Shown: positions 26,393 to 35,645 of the stretch, piece after piece
Numbering within the stretch: position 1 is the first letter of the stretch
How the letters are laid out: each line of letters begins with the position of its first letter
Origin: JAVBWO01 sp036677375
GTDB taxonomy: Bacteria > Bacillota > Dehalobacteriia > UBA4068 > UBA4997
Reading direction: 5' to 3'
Assembly: GCA_036677375.1 (NCBI GenBank)
Contig: JAVBWO010000012.1
Location: 434,001 to 498,000 of the forward strand
DNA: 64,000 nt
The notes under the pieces: generated by a model
Told to the model about the DNA's origin: nothing
The model's database searches: none
The model's input: only the letters and a program-made list of their open reading frames with translations
Translations under genes and position numbers: made by a program

Positions 26393-27418
26393 TTATTGGA
26401 TAATGCCGCCCCCTACCACCAGATCTCCCTGGTAAAATACCACGGACTGGCCGGGGGTCACCGCTTTTTCCGGCTTTTCAAAGACCACTTCGACAGCGCC
26501 GTCCTCCATAGGCGAGATCAAAGCAGGCGCCGCCTGGGCTTTATACCGAATCTTGGCCATCACTTCTAAAGGCGCTACAAGACGGTCAAAGGGAATAAAA
26601 TTGCAGTTCTCTGCCACTAAGCGCCGGCTCAGCAAGTCCTCTTCCGTGCCCAGTACCACCTCATTGGTATCCGCCTTTAAACTGACCACATAAACGGGAT
26701 GACCCAAAGCGATGCCCAGACCCTTACGCTGGCCCACGGTATAAAAAGGCAAGCCCTGGTGACGGCCTAATACATTGCCGTTTTTGTCCACGAAAGCCCC
26801 CGGCTTGGCAGAAACGCCCCAGCTTTTCAAAAAACTGCGGTAATCACCGTCTGGGATAAAGCAAATATCCTGGCTGTCCGGCTTTGCCGCCGCGGCAAGG
26901 CCCAGTTGCTGTGCTTTGGCCCGGACGACATCCTTATCATAAGTGCCCAAAGGCAGTAAAAGGCGGCCTAAAACCTCCTGAGACAAAGCATAAAGCACAT
27001 AACTCTGATCCTTTCGGGCAAAACCGGCTTTATAAAGAAGAGTGCGACTGTTTTGCCGCCGGATTTGCGCGTAATGACCGGTGGCAAAATAATCAAAGCC
27101 AAGCTTCAGGCCAAAATCCCAAAGAGCGCCGAACTTGATTCGCTTATTGCAGAAAATGCAAGGGTTCGGGGTTCTGCCCTGCCGGTATTCCGCGATGAAG
27201 TTGCCGATGACCTCCTGGGTGAAGCGCTCCGTCAGAGGTACGGCATAATGGGAAATACCCAGGGCCTGGGCGGCGGCCTGAGCTTCTTTGATCACACGAG
27301 GGTTGCCGGTATCCATGGTGAGTCCCATCACCTCGTATCCTTCCTCCAGCAAAAGCGCCGCCATCACGGTGGAATCCACACCGCCGCTCATAGCAGCCAT
27401 TACTCTTTGTTTAGGCAA
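26393..27418 (-). CDS. mnmA: tRNA 2-thiouridylase MnmA
   Basis: MnmA inserts sulfur at U34 of Lys, Glu and Gln tRNAs. The PP-loop AMSGGVDSTVMAALLLEEG is near the start; NPCIFCNKRIKF holds the catalytic cysteine, and the second cysteine is in QDICFIPDGDYRSFL. The 341-residue length is normal. The start is probably TTG 27416-27418 with GGAGAG upstream; an ATG six codons later is an alternative. iscU lies 370 bp upstream; the cysteine desulfurase that normally supplies sulfur is not adjacent. Confidence 0.96.
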   Translation of the reverse strand: MPKQRVMAAMSGGVDSTVMAALLLEEGYEVMGLTMDTGNPRVIKEAQAAAQALGISHYAVPLTERFTQEVIGNFIAEYRQGRTPNPCIFCNKRIKFGALWDFGLKLGFDYFATGHYAQIRRQNSRTLLYKAGFARKDQSYVLYALSQEVLGRLLLPLGTYDKDVVRAKAQQLGLAAAAKPDSQDICFIPDGDYRSFLKSWGVSAKPGAFVDKNGNVLGRHQGLPFYTVGQRKGLGIALGHPVYVVSLKADTNEVVLGTEEDLLSRRLVAENCNFIPFDRLVAPLEVMAKIRYKAQAAPALISPMEDGAVEVVFEKPEKAVTPGQSVVFYQGDLVVGGGIIQ

Positions 27419-27631
27419 ACCCTTCTCTCCTTCCCAAGTCCCATATTTTCTTATTTTTTCCAGAAATAGCCGGTTTATGACCCTTATGGCAATTCCGGCT
27501 TTGCTTTTCCGCCCGCATTACAATCATTTCAGCCATTTTTATCAAGTATCCGCCTTATGGCCCAAACCGGAAATGTAAACGGTTCGGTTGCGCATGAAGC
27601 TGACGGCGGTCATTTATTATAGCCATATGCT

Positions 27632-27660
27632 AAAAAAGGGACGCCCGCTGGCGTCCCTTT
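27632..27660 (-). terminator. iscU terminator
   Basis: An 11-bp stem AAGGGACGCC/GGCGTCCCTT with a 4-nt loop, followed on the minus strand by six T, between iscU and mnmA. mnmA is therefore likely transcribed separately. Confidence 0.85.
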
Positions 27661-27788
27661 CGGGCCGGTTTAATACCTTTGTTGCTTGTCTTTGCCATTT
27701 CAGGTATTCCCATGACTTTCAGCGCCAATTGATTTTCCGCTCCATCAGTACAGCGTCCATCGTGCTGAACAACCATGCTCCGCCAAGG

Positions 27789-28169
27789 CTAGTGCTTGCT
27801 TTGATAATTGTCGATCGCCGCTTTCAGGGCGTCTGCCGCCAAAACGGAGCAATGTATCTTATATTCCGGAATGCCGCCCAGCGCATCTACGATATCCTGA
27901 GTACTGACTTTTTTGGCTTCTTCCAAGGTCTTGCCTTTCACCATTTCCGTCAGTGCGCTACTGGAAGCGATGGCGGCGGCGCAACCATAGGTCTTGAAGC
28001 GAATGTCCCGGATGATGTTATTTTCGTCGATATCCAAATAGATAATGGTGGTATCTCCGCAACTGGGGCTTTGCACTTCGCCCATCGCGGAGGTGTGTTC
28101 CGGCTCTCCCACATTGCGGGGATTCTCAAAGTGATCCATCACTTTTTCATTATATAGATTTTGCGCCAT
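27789..28169 (-). CDS. iscU: Iron-sulfur cluster scaffold IscU/NifU
   Basis: The scaffold on which [Fe-S] clusters are assembled. The 126-residue NifU-N domain shows the three ligand cysteines, in SPSCGD (Cys37), GCAAAIASSS (Cys63) and IHCSVLA (Cys107). I start at ATG 28167-28169 behind AAGGAG; an ATG seven codons upstream precedes that site. It has its own promoter and terminator. Its usual partners IscS/NifS and IscR are not next to it. Confidence 0.95.
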   Translation of the reverse strand: MAQNLYNEKVMDHFENPRNVGEPEHTSAMGEVQSPSCGDTTIIYLDIDENNIIRDIRFKTYGCAAAIASSSALTEMVKGKTLEEAKKVSTQDIVDALGGIPEYKIHCSVLAADALKAAIDNYQSKH

Positions 28170-28275
28170 TGTAACCCACTCCTTTTTCATCTCCTGGCGG
28201 CCTTCGTGTCTGCTTGCTTTGCTTCTTTACATTCATTCTAATATTCTAATTCCTAGTTATTAACTTGGTGTTTAT

Positions 28276-28305
28276 ATCATAACAGCTTGATTTACCCTTT
28301 GTCAA
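28276..28305 (-). promoter_or_regulatory. Sigma-A promoter of iscU
   Basis: TTGACA (28300-28305), 18-nt spacer, TATGAT (28276-28281) on the minus strand; the -35 overlaps the rarA stop codon. Confidence 0.7.
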
Positions 28306-29627
28306 TCCTTTTTCTTTCCTCTTTGATCCAAATATTCGACGATTTTTTTTTCATGTCCCCGACCGGTAGGTTGGTAATAGCGGCTCTCTTTTAATTCTTC
28401 CGGCAAATACTGCTGTTTGATCCAGCCGCCCGGGAAACTGTGGGGATATTGATAGCCCGCGCCGTGGCCGAAGTTCTTGGCCCCTTGATAACTGGCATCA
28501 CGCAAATGGGTGGGAACACCGGAAAAATTCTTATTCCGTACATCCGACAAAGCGGCGTCAATACCGGCATAGGCAGCGTTGGATTTGGGCGCTGTGGCAA
28601 GATAAACCGCCGCCATGGCAATGGGAATGCGGGCCTCCGGCCAACCAACATAATGGGCGGCGTCCATAGCGGTCACTGCCACCTGTAAGGCCTGGGGATC
28701 GGCCAGTCCGACATCCTCGGCGGCGCAAATAATGATACGCCTGGCAATGAATTCCGGACTTTCCCCGGCGTCGATCATACGGGCCAGCCAATGCAAAGTG
28801 GCATCCGGGTCGGAACCCCGCATGCTTTTGATAAAAGCGGAAATCACATCGTAATGATAATCACCGTCTTTGTCGTATTTCATGGCGCGGCGCTGGATGC
28901 TCTCGGCAGCCACCTCCAAGGTGATATGGCGCCAACCGTCCGCTTCCGGAATGGTGGTAAGGACAGAGAGCTCTAAAGCATTCAGCGCAATCCTGGCATC
29001 GCCGCCGCTCATGGCGGCCAAATGCGCCAAGGCTTCCTCCGAGGCTGTGGCATGATATTTCCCCATGCCACGCTTCGTATCGGCCAGGGCCTGTTTCAGT
29101 AAAGCAATGATATCCTGTTCCGTCAAGGGTTCCAGCTTGAAGATGCGGGAGCGGGACAATAAAGCGGAATTGACTTCAAAATAAGGATTTTCCGTGGTGG
29201 CTCCCACCAAAATGATGGTGCCGTCCTCTACTGCCGGTAAAAGGGCATCCTGCTGGCTTTTATTGAAACGGTGGATCTCGTCGATAAAAAGCACGGTACG
29301 CTTGCCGTAAAGGCCCAAGTTCTCTTTGGCACCGGCAATGACCTGTCTGACATCTGCCACCCCCGCCGTTACGGCAGAAAGCTGAGTGAAATTGCTCTGT
29401 GTGCTGCCGGCGATGATCTGCGCCAAAGTGGTCTTGCCGGTGCCGGGCGGCCCGTAAAAAATGAGGGAAGAGATCTGATCCGCTTCAATGGCGCGGCGCA
29501 AGAGCTTGCCTTTTCCCACAATATGTTCCTGTCCAAAAAATTCCTGAAAGTTGCGCGGGCGCATCCTAGCGGCCAGGGGTTCCGCCTTTTTGCGGTTGGT
29601 CTCCCGGCTGGCGCTGAATAGATCCAA
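28302..29627 (-). CDS. rarA: Replication-associated recombination protein RarA (MgsA)
   Basis: A clamp-loader-like AAA+ ATPase that acts at stalled forks. Visible motifs are RPRNFQEFFGQEHIVG, Walker A FYGPPGTGKTTLAQII, Walker B VLFIDEIHRFNKSQQDALLP, sensor GATTENPYFEVN and the C-terminal tetramer domain with SMRGSDPDATLHWLARM. The 441-residue length is normal. The start is TTG 29625-29627 with GGAGGTG 7 nt upstream. Confidence 0.96.
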   Translation of the reverse strand: MDLFSASRETNRKKAEPLAARMRPRNFQEFFGQEHIVGKGKLLRRAIEADQISSLIFYGPPGTGKTTLAQIIAGSTQSNFTQLSAVTAGVADVRQVIAGAKENLGLYGKRTVLFIDEIHRFNKSQQDALLPAVEDGTIILVGATTENPYFEVNSALLSRSRIFKLEPLTEQDIIALLKQALADTKRGMGKYHATASEEALAHLAAMSGGDARIALNALELSVLTTIPEADGWRHITLEVAAESIQRRAMKYDKDGDYHYDVISAFIKSMRGSDPDATLHWLARMIDAGESPEFIARRIIICAAEDVGLADPQALQVAVTAMDAAHYVGWPEARIPIAMAAVYLATAPKSNAAYAGIDAALSDVRNKNFSGVPTHLRDASYQGAKNFGHGAGYQYPHSFPGGWIKQQYLPEELKESRYYQPTGRGHEKKIVEYLDQRGKKKD

Positions 29628-29733
29628 TCAGCCCACCTCCCTTATGACTTATTATACTATCATGCTTTATATACATTGGTATGTGTTACGATCTTTTTCA
29701 TTCAATCCTGTGTACGGCTTTTATCAAGACGCC

Positions 29734-30483
29734 CTATGCCATACCCGCGATCTGCCTGACCACATAGCCCGCCAAAAACATGCCGGCCACAGGCGGTACA
29801 AAGGCGATGCTGCCAATGGCGCGTTGGCCTTCCGGCAGTTTTTCCTTGGGCGGGATGGGCGGCTCCGTGGAATAGACCACCGGCACGCCTTTTTCGATAC
29901 CAACCTGACGCAGCCTCTGCCGCATCATTCGCGCCAACGGGCAAACCTTGGTTTCCGCAATATCGCCTAAGCGCAAAAGTTCGGGATACAGCTTATTACC
30001 GGTACCCATGCTGGAAACAATGCCGATGCCGGCCTCCAGGCAATATTGGATGATAGCCACCTTACCCGTTACATCGTCAATGGCGTCCACCACCCAGTCC
30101 ATACCGGAGAGAAGCGCCACCACATTATCCTCGGTAAGCCGGACGGATCGCAATTCCACCCGGCAGCCGGGATTGATCTGTGCCACCCGTTCCGCCATGA
30201 CCTCCGCCTTTTGCCTGCCTACGGTGCTTGTCAAGGCGGGGATCTGCCGGTTTAAGTTGCTTAGGACAATCCTGTCAAAATCAATGAGCCGTAGGGTCGC
30301 CACGCCGGAGCGGGCCAAGGCCTCGCAAGCGGCGGCACCTACTCCTCCCAGGCCGCATACCGCCACCCTAGCCTTGTTTAAACGGGAAAGGGCTTCCTCT
30401 CCCAAAAGCAAAGCCGTACGGACAAAACGTTCCTCGATTCCGTTTATTTCGCTTGTTCCGTTTGTATCTCTCGCAGTCGTCAT
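29734..30483 (-). CDS. tcdA: tRNA threonylcarbamoyladenosine dehydratase TcdA (CsdL)
   Basis: An E1-like enzyme that cyclises t6A to ct6A in ANN-decoding tRNAs. Seen: the nucleotide-binding loop VCGLGGVGAAACEALARSG, RLIDFDRIVLSNLNRQ, DWVVDAIDDVTGK, and the C-terminal PPVAGMFLAGYVVRQIAG. The 249-residue length fits TcdA, not the longer ThiF/MoeB. Its ATG is 2 nt after the rluD stop, so translation is probably coupled. Confidence 0.94.
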   Translation of the reverse strand: MTTARDTNGTSEINGIEERFVRTALLLGEEALSRLNKARVAVCGLGGVGAAACEALARSGVATLRLIDFDRIVLSNLNRQIPALTSTVGRQKAEVMAERVAQINPGCRVELRSVRLTEDNVVALLSGMDWVVDAIDDVTGKVAIIQYCLEAGIGIVSSMGTGNKLYPELLRLGDIAETKVCPLARMMRQRLRQVGIEKGVPVVYSTEPPIPPKEKLPEGQRAIGSIAFVPPVAGMFLAGYVVRQIAGMA

Positions 30484-30485
30484 GG

Positions 30486-31406
30486 CTATAAAGTTCCCTT
30501 CCGGCGCAGATTGTCAAGATAATGCAGGTAATCCTCAGGCGGCGGCACCTGGATGGTCATAGGCTGCCCGGTCATCGGATGCTTGAAATTGACCCGGGTA
30601 CAATGGAGAAGCTCTATGGGAGTAGCAGGCTTTTTCGGCCCGTACACCACATCACCCACCACAGGATGTCCGATATGCTTCATGGAAACCCTGATCTGAT
30701 GGGTGCGCCCTGTCATGATCTGCGCTTCGATGAAGGCGTACTGCGGAAAATGCTCCAGCACCTTATATTTTGTCCAGGCGTTGCGGCCCTTGCCGGGCGT
30801 CACTGCCATCTTTTTCCTGTCACGAGGGTCCCGGCCGATGGAAACCTGGATCTCGCCGCCGGCTTCCGGCATATTGCCGTGAACCACCGCCACATAGAAG
30901 CGTTCCACCTGGCCGGTGGGCCAGGCCGCCGTCAGCGCCCGGTGCGCCCGGTCATGCTTGGCGATGACCAATAAACCGGAGGTATCCTTATCCAGGCGGT
31001 GCACGATACCGGGCCTCAGCTCGCCGTTGATGCCGGAAAGATTGTCACAATAATGCAGCAGGGCATTGACCAAGGTACCCTGGTAGTTGCCAACAGCCGG
31101 GTGCACCACCATGCCCCGGGGCTTATTGACAAAAAGGATATCCTCATCCTCATAGACGATATCCAAAGGAATATCCTCCGCACGAATGGCAACCGGCACC
31201 GGCGGCGGGATCAGGGCAATGATCTCATCCCCCGAAGCGATAGCCTGGCTGGCCTTGGCGCTTTTGCCGTTTATGGTGATGGCTTCCTCTTTGAGAAGGC
31301 TCTGCACTCTCGCCCGGGACAAATCAGGCCATAGGCCGGCGATAAAAATATCCGCACGCTTGGCATCCTCCCCGGCGCGGCAGGTTCTTTTGTCAAGGTC
31401 TGTCAT
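30486..31406 (-). CDS. rluD: 23S rRNA pseudouridine synthase RluD-type (YlyB)
   Basis: An N-terminal S4 RNA-binding domain (about residues 15-70) is followed by the pseudouridine synthase core with the catalytic HRLDKDTSGLLVIAK and later GRTHQIRVSMKHIGHPVVGD. At 306 residues it matches RluD/YlyB. The start is ATG 31404-31406 behind GGGAGG, overlapping the end of lspA by 14 nt. The lspA-rluD order is the same as Bacillus lspA-ylyB. Confidence 0.95.
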   Translation of the reverse strand: MTDLDKRTCRAGEDAKRADIFIAGLWPDLSRARVQSLLKEEAITINGKSAKASQAIASGDEIIALIPPPVPVAIRAEDIPLDIVYEDEDILFVNKPRGMVVHPAVGNYQGTLVNALLHYCDNLSGINGELRPGIVHRLDKDTSGLLVIAKHDRAHRALTAAWPTGQVERFYVAVVHGNMPEAGGEIQVSIGRDPRDRKKMAVTPGKGRNAWTKYKVLEHFPQYAFIEAQIMTGRTHQIRVSMKHIGHPVVGDVVYGPKKPATPIELLHCTRVNFKHPMTGQPMTIQVPPPEDYLHYLDNLRRKGTL

Positions 31407-31854
31407 GCTTGACCTCCCGGCTTTTTTTCTCATCAAACAGCAATAAGAGGCAAATGGCGATTACGCTCAAGACCAAAAGGCAGTCGGCTACATTAAAAAT
31501 AGGGATAATGAAAATATCAATAAAATCCACTACATATCCAAAACGCAAACGGTCGATAAAATTGCCGACGGTGCCCGCCAAAAAAAAGGTCAGCGACAGA
31601 CGCCACCATTTTTTTTCTTTCGGCATCTTCATCAAAAAGAAGATGACAGCCAGGAGGGCCGCCAAAGTGATCACGATAAAGAACCATCTCTGCCCCTGTA
31701 GGATACTGAAGGCAGCTCCTTCATTATGTATATAGAAAAGCTGTAGAATACCGGGGATCACCGGCACAGCTTTTCCATAGGGCAGATAAGCGGTGACAAA
31801 ATACTTGCAGATCTGATCCGTGAAAAGTAAAATCAAAGCGATTATCCAGTACAT
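31393..31854 (-). CDS. lspA: Lipoprotein signal peptidase LspA
   Basis: The membrane aspartyl protease that cleaves prolipoprotein signal peptides. Four transmembrane segments are visible in 153 residues, with the catalytic aspartates in GNFIDRLRFGYVVDF and FNVADCLL, plus HNEGAAFSIL. I start at ATG 31852-31854 (MYWIIAL) behind GAGGAGAAG; a start seven codons upstream is also open. Its stop overlaps rluD. Confidence 0.96.
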   Translation of the reverse strand: MYWIIALILLFTDQICKYFVTAYLPYGKAVPVIPGILQLFYIHNEGAAFSILQGQRWFFIVITLAALLAVIFFLMKMPKEKKWWRLSLTFFLAGTVGNFIDRLRFGYVVDFIDIFIIPIFNVADCLLVLSVIAICLLLLFDEKKSREVKHDRP

Positions 31855-31881
31855 ACTCTTCTCCTCTGTTCTCAAATCGGA

Positions 31882-32430
31882 TTAAGGCCGGATGGTGCGG
31901 GCATCCTCCACATATTGCACCAATTGAGCGATAAAATCGCCAATATAAGGCAGATCAAGCCCCACCAAAAACCTTAAGATATACAGTAAAACGGCAACCA
32001 GCAAGGTAAAGCCGATACCGAAGCCAAAGCCTCTGGCCAGACCGCCCATAAAATTTAAGATTACCATTTTTCTGGGCTTTCCCATCAATGCCACATAATC
32101 GGCAATATGGGAATGCTCCAGATTGGCGGAAATTTTCTCTAAACGGCGCAGATTATCCCAAGCCTGCCGGTACCATTCTTCCTTCTCCTCGCCATCGGCC
32201 AACTCTCTTAACAGAACTTCTTTTTTTGATTGAAAAGATTTCCCCGCTTCATCCCGCACCATGCCCGTATCGGTCGTGGCACTTAGGTCATGATTTTGAT
32301 CTTTCGCTTTCGTCATGCGTTCTTTTCCGTCGCCACCGGGTACATCCTGCCCACAGTCACGGCTGGCTCCATCGGAATCAAAGTGCATGGTATAAGACGG
32401 CTGGTTCTCATGGTTATTTGTGGGAGACAT
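31882..32430 (-). CDS. DUF5665 membrane protein
   Basis: A 182-residue protein with a polar N-terminal half and a C-terminal DUF5665-type region: RRLEKISANLEHSHIADYVALMGKPRKM, then a hydrophobic segment around LNFMGGLARGFGFGIGFTLLVAVLLYILRFL. The family is found beside lspA in many Clostridia; its function is unknown. The second ATG (32428-32430) has AGGAGG at 7 nt and is preferred over the ATG at 32436. lspA follows 27 nt downstream in the same unit. Confidence 0.8.
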   Translation of the reverse strand: MSPTNNHENQPSYTMHFDSDGASRDCGQDVPGGDGKERMTKAKDQNHDLSATTDTGMVRDEAGKSFQSKKEVLLRELADGEEKEEWYRQAWDNLRRLEKISANLEHSHIADYVALMGKPRKMVILNFMGGLARGFGFGIGFTLLVAVLLYILRFLVGLDLPYIGDFIAQLVQYVEDARTIRP

Positions 32431-32706
32431 GGGCATTCCTCCTATGGTTTCCCTTAGTATTTCCTCAAATCAATATAATATCATTATTTTATCGATTCTC
32501 TTGATTATCGGAAGCTTGAGGCCAAAAGGCTTGGCCCAATAGATTTCCCAATCATCTATGCTTGCTGGTATTCTCTATTTTACCTCTTCTCGGTCAATAA
32601 CTCAATCCTTTATTGCCATAAGACTTCCTTTGCTTTCTTACGGTCTTCGACAATTTTGACTTGACCGGCTAGCTTATATTTTCAAGGGGTATTAAAAGTT
32701 TTACGC
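32431..32706. other. Intergenic gap beyond the blaR1-like gene
   Basis: Together with the terminator at 32707-32741 this is a gap of about 380 bp with no gene. It should hold the promoter of the DUF5665-lspA-rluD-tcdA unit; TATATT-like words near 32470-32480 are candidates, but no good -35 is visible. Confidence 0.45.
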
Positions 32707-32741
32707 AAAAAAATAAGGACAGGGCTAGTTGCCCTGTCCTT
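32707..32741 (-). terminator. Terminator of the blaI-blaR1-like pair
   Basis: An 11-bp stem AAGGACAGGGC/GCCCTGTCCTT with a 5-nt loop, followed on the minus strand by ATTTTTTT, about 70 nt after the blaR1-like stop. Confidence 0.88.
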
Positions 32742-32809
32742 TAAGGGGTTAGTCTTAATCACGATGTCCATTGAGGCAGTGATGCAACAATCGATTTTAC
32801 CGCTAAACC

Positions 32810-35002
32810 CTAATGCCCAAAGCCTTCAATTTTCCACCCTGTTTGAGGAGATTCGTATACCATACTGCAATCCCAAGATTGTTCTCCGTTGTCTATGGTC
32901 ACCTCTTCGTTGTACTGAAGATTCACATAAACTCTAAAGATTTCAGTATTTTTATCGGATTCTTCGATGAGCTCAATTTTTGACAGTTTTACTGACTTCA
33001 GGTTGTCAAAACTTGATTTGACTCCTATATCGGCATCAGTTAAAGGCAAGCCTATCCCTTTAAGAAACAATTCTTCGTTTGGCATATTTACTGTCAAATT
33101 GCCCAACAGCGTCTTTTTCGAGAGACAGTATTCCGCACTCTGAGCGTTTTTATTGTCCAGCGCCGTGAAATATTCCTTGATAACCTGTTCTGGTTCTAAT
33201 TTGGACAGTCTTTCTTCGGTGCTATCCGCCTTAACTTTGTTCGCAATCCATTCGTTAACCGTTTTACCTGTCACACTTTCGAAGCTGTTCCCTTTCAGAC
33301 TGCAAGCGTTAAAAGCACTGTGCCGCCCGGCGCTAACGAATGCGCCAATGATTTTATCGCCATTTTTAACGACGATGCCTCTGCAATTCTGTATCGGATG
33401 GAACTCTTGCGGCATACTCTCATGAATTCTATAAACTTTAACGTCAAGATCTGCGTTGTTAGAGTATTGGCTCATGTCAAGGCCGATATCCTTTGAAAGC
33501 TCGTTGTTATACGCGAAATAATATGCATTTGGATTGAAACCGGACAAAGTGCTGATATTGTTGAGCTTGTTTTTCATCTCACTGATCTGGTAATCAAGCG
33601 TCCATCCATATTCCTTAAATAGTGCCGTGTCAGTTTTACCTATATTGAAAGTAATATTTGTGTTTTCAAAAAGTGAATCAATATAGCGTGCAAAATCTGT
33701 TCCTATATCGAAAAGACCGCCGTCTTTTACGATGTAGGCTTTATCATAGAGTGTATCATAGTAAAGCCCACAGCTATATCCGCCGATCTTATTTGACAAT
33801 TTAATCGTATACTGATTTGTATGATTATTTTCCAGATCATCTATCTGCTTGGAGGGTATGCTTGTTCTTATCGTTGAGTCAATGTATGCCACTACCTGGC
33901 GATCGGTTGCTTCAAACGCATTCGACGACTTAGATCCTTTGTTTTCGGAGAGGAACGAAATTTTTACGCTATGATATTCCGTGGTGTACGCCGCTTCCAA
34001 TGTCCCGGGAAGAGCAGATGATAACACATTACTTGGATTGGATGGATTTGCAGGTGTCCTGTCCGTTTGCTTGCTGACAATAAGAGAAATACTGACCACG
34101 GCAACAATTACAATTGCCGTAACGTTTAGCCAAAACGCAGTTTTTTTATAATTCAACACATTTTTCACCCTTTCCTTCACTCCTGTTTCCCCAAATGCAA
34201 GTGGGCTGAGAAGTCCACTCTTTTTTACCGACAGCGTCAATAAGGAACTGGCATAGTCACCTCGGATATCAAAATCATAATGCTTCATGACGCTCTCATC
34301 CGCTGACAATTCCATATCCTTTACCATGAATGCGTAGGAAAACCATACAATGGGATTAAACCAATGTACGGATGTGACCAGAAAAGCCAAGGGTTTTATC
34401 AGATAGTCAAGGCGTCTGATATGCGTCCGTTCATGCGCTGTCACATATTCCATCTCATTTACACCAAGCCCTGTAGGAACATATATTTGGGTACGGATGA
34501 ATCCCATAACAAACGGCGTTTTAATAAGGTCAGTTTCATAAATATTATCATGAACAAGAATCGCAGTCATGACCCTTCTTTTTAAACGCAGATAGCTGAT
34601 AATCCCATATAATAAAAGCACAAGAACGCCCGCCATCCACAGATATGCTCCGATTTCCAACACGACTTGAACGGGATTGACGCTTTCAGCGGGGCTTACT
34701 GGTGGCAGCGATCTTTCAATAGCATTGTTTACGGCGTGGTCGACAACCGGTACTCCGCTTTGTATGGATGGGCTCTTGGAATAAACTATGTCGTGCGGTA
34801 TAGTCTGCGGATGCACGGGAATGGCACTTACCGGCAATTGGATCGTAAACGGGCAAATCAGCCGGAAAAATACCACAGCCCAAAGCACGTATGAATATAT
34901 TTTGGACGTTTTTCTTAAGGCCAGCCGGATCAGCATGACGATCAGGGCGACGCAACTTGCGCTGAGACTCATGTTCAAAATCCCGATAAACAATCCGCTC
35001 AT
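32810..35002 (-). CDS. BlaR1/MecR1-type M56 metalloprotease with DUF4829-like C-terminus
   Basis: A 730-residue membrane sensor. The N-terminal half has four or five transmembrane segments and the zinc-protease motif HERTH (in EYVTAHERTHIRRLDY), then ELSADESVMKH, both typical of BlaR1/MecR1 M56 domains. Instead of a penicillin-binding sensor domain (no SxxK/KTG set is visible) the extracellular part is an unknown region ending in a DUF4829-like fold. Signalling would be cleavage of the adjacent repressor. Codon use is visibly more AT-rich than its neighbours. The start overlaps the blaI stop by 4 nt. Its ligand is unknown. Confidence 0.85.
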   Translation of the reverse strand: MSGLFIGILNMSLSASCVALIVMLIRLALRKTSKIYSYVLWAVVFFRLICPFTIQLPVSAIPVHPQTIPHDIVYSKSPSIQSGVPVVDHAVNNAIERSLPPVSPAESVNPVQVVLEIGAYLWMAGVLVLLLYGIISYLRLKRRVMTAILVHDNIYETDLIKTPFVMGFIRTQIYVPTGLGVNEMEYVTAHERTHIRRLDYLIKPLAFLVTSVHWFNPIVWFSYAFMVKDMELSADESVMKHYDFDIRGDYASSLLTLSVKKSGLLSPLAFGETGVKERVKNVLNYKKTAFWLNVTAIVIVAVVSISLIVSKQTDRTPANPSNPSNVLSSALPGTLEAAYTTEYHSVKISFLSENKGSKSSNAFEATDRQVVAYIDSTIRTSIPSKQIDDLENNHTNQYTIKLSNKIGGYSCGLYYDTLYDKAYIVKDGGLFDIGTDFARYIDSLFENTNITFNIGKTDTALFKEYGWTLDYQISEMKNKLNNISTLSGFNPNAYYFAYNNELSKDIGLDMSQYSNNADLDVKVYRIHESMPQEFHPIQNCRGIVVKNGDKIIGAFVSAGRHSAFNACSLKGNSFESVTGKTVNEWIANKVKADSTEERLSKLEPEQVIKEYFTALDNKNAQSAEYCLSKKTLLGNLTVNMPNEELFLKGIGLPLTDADIGVKSSFDNLKSVKLSKIELIEESDKNTEIFRVYVNLQYNEEVTIDNGEQSWDCSMVYESPQTGWKIEGFGH

Positions 35003-35358
35003 TTCGCCGCCTCCTCAATCATTTTCTTGATTTGTTCGGCATCGCTCTGCGTAAGCTTCTTATCCTGTAGAAATGCAGTAATAAAGCAGGGCAACGAGTT
35101 GCCAAAAGCCTTTTCAAGTATTTGCTCACTCTCGTATTTTTGTACCTGAATACGTTTGACAAGGGCCGTCACAACGGCACTTTCGTTTTTTAACACACCC
35201 CGCTCTGACAGCCGCTTAATGACCGAATACGTAGTGGATTTTTTCCAGCCAAATTCACTTTGACATAACCTGACAAGCTCCGTTGAGTTGACCGGTTCTT
35301 TTTCCCAGACAATACACATGAAGCGGTATTCGGCGTCGAATATTTTTAAGTTCTCCAT
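34999..35358 (-). CDS. BlaI/MecI-family transcriptional repressor
   Basis: A 119-residue winged-helix repressor with the family features: AEYRFMCIVWEKEPVNSTELV, then SEFGWKKSTTYSVIKRLSERGVL, and a C-terminal dimer helix region with DKKLTQSDAEQIKKMIEEA. GGGAGGG precedes the ATG. It is followed by the M56 protease gene with an ATGA overlap, the standard blaI-blaR1 pairing. A dyad overlapping the promoter (35388-35409) is a likely operator. Confidence 0.92.
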   Translation of the reverse strand: MENLKIFDAEYRFMCIVWEKEPVNSTELVRLCQSEFGWKKSTTYSVIKRLSERGVLKNESAVVTALVKRIQVQKYESEQILEKAFGNSLPCFITAFLQDKKLTQSDAEQIKKMIEEAAK

Positions 35359-35387
35359 TTTGATTCCCTCCCGTGAAGTCGAATGGC

Positions 35388-35432
35388 TTAGACCTTAGTA
35401 TTAGTCTAATGTATTCGACCTACGCTTGTCAA
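35388..35432 (-). promoter_or_regulatory. Promoter and dyad operator of blaI-blaR1
   Basis: On the minus strand TTGACA (35427-35432), 18-nt spacer, TAGACT (35403-35408). The -10 overlaps the inverted repeat TTAGAC-N10-GTCTAA (35388-35409), which is well placed for autorepression by BlaI, though it does not match the classic TACA/TGTA Bla operator. Confidence 0.6.
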
Positions 35433-35498
35433 GATGAAAGTTTATTCAAGCAACCTCCCTTTAACGGTTTAAACACTTGTTTGCCGCTTCGTATAGAC

Positions 35499-35544
35499 GA
35501 AAACGCCTCTTTCCCAAAAAACTCCTTGGAAATGAGGCGTTTTC
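35499..35544 (-). terminator. pyrB terminator
   Basis: A long stem with arms GAAAACGCCTC and GAGGCGTTTTC plus an inner TTTCC/GGAAA pair, between pyrB and the blaI promoter; symmetrical enough to work on both strands. Confidence 0.7.
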
Positions 35545-35645
35545 TTGCCGTATTCAGTTTGCCTATTGGGTAAGTTCACAATTTATCCTTGTGACTTTCC
35601 TCCTTTGACGCGTAAGCTTTCGGTTTTTTATCACTTTTGATATGA

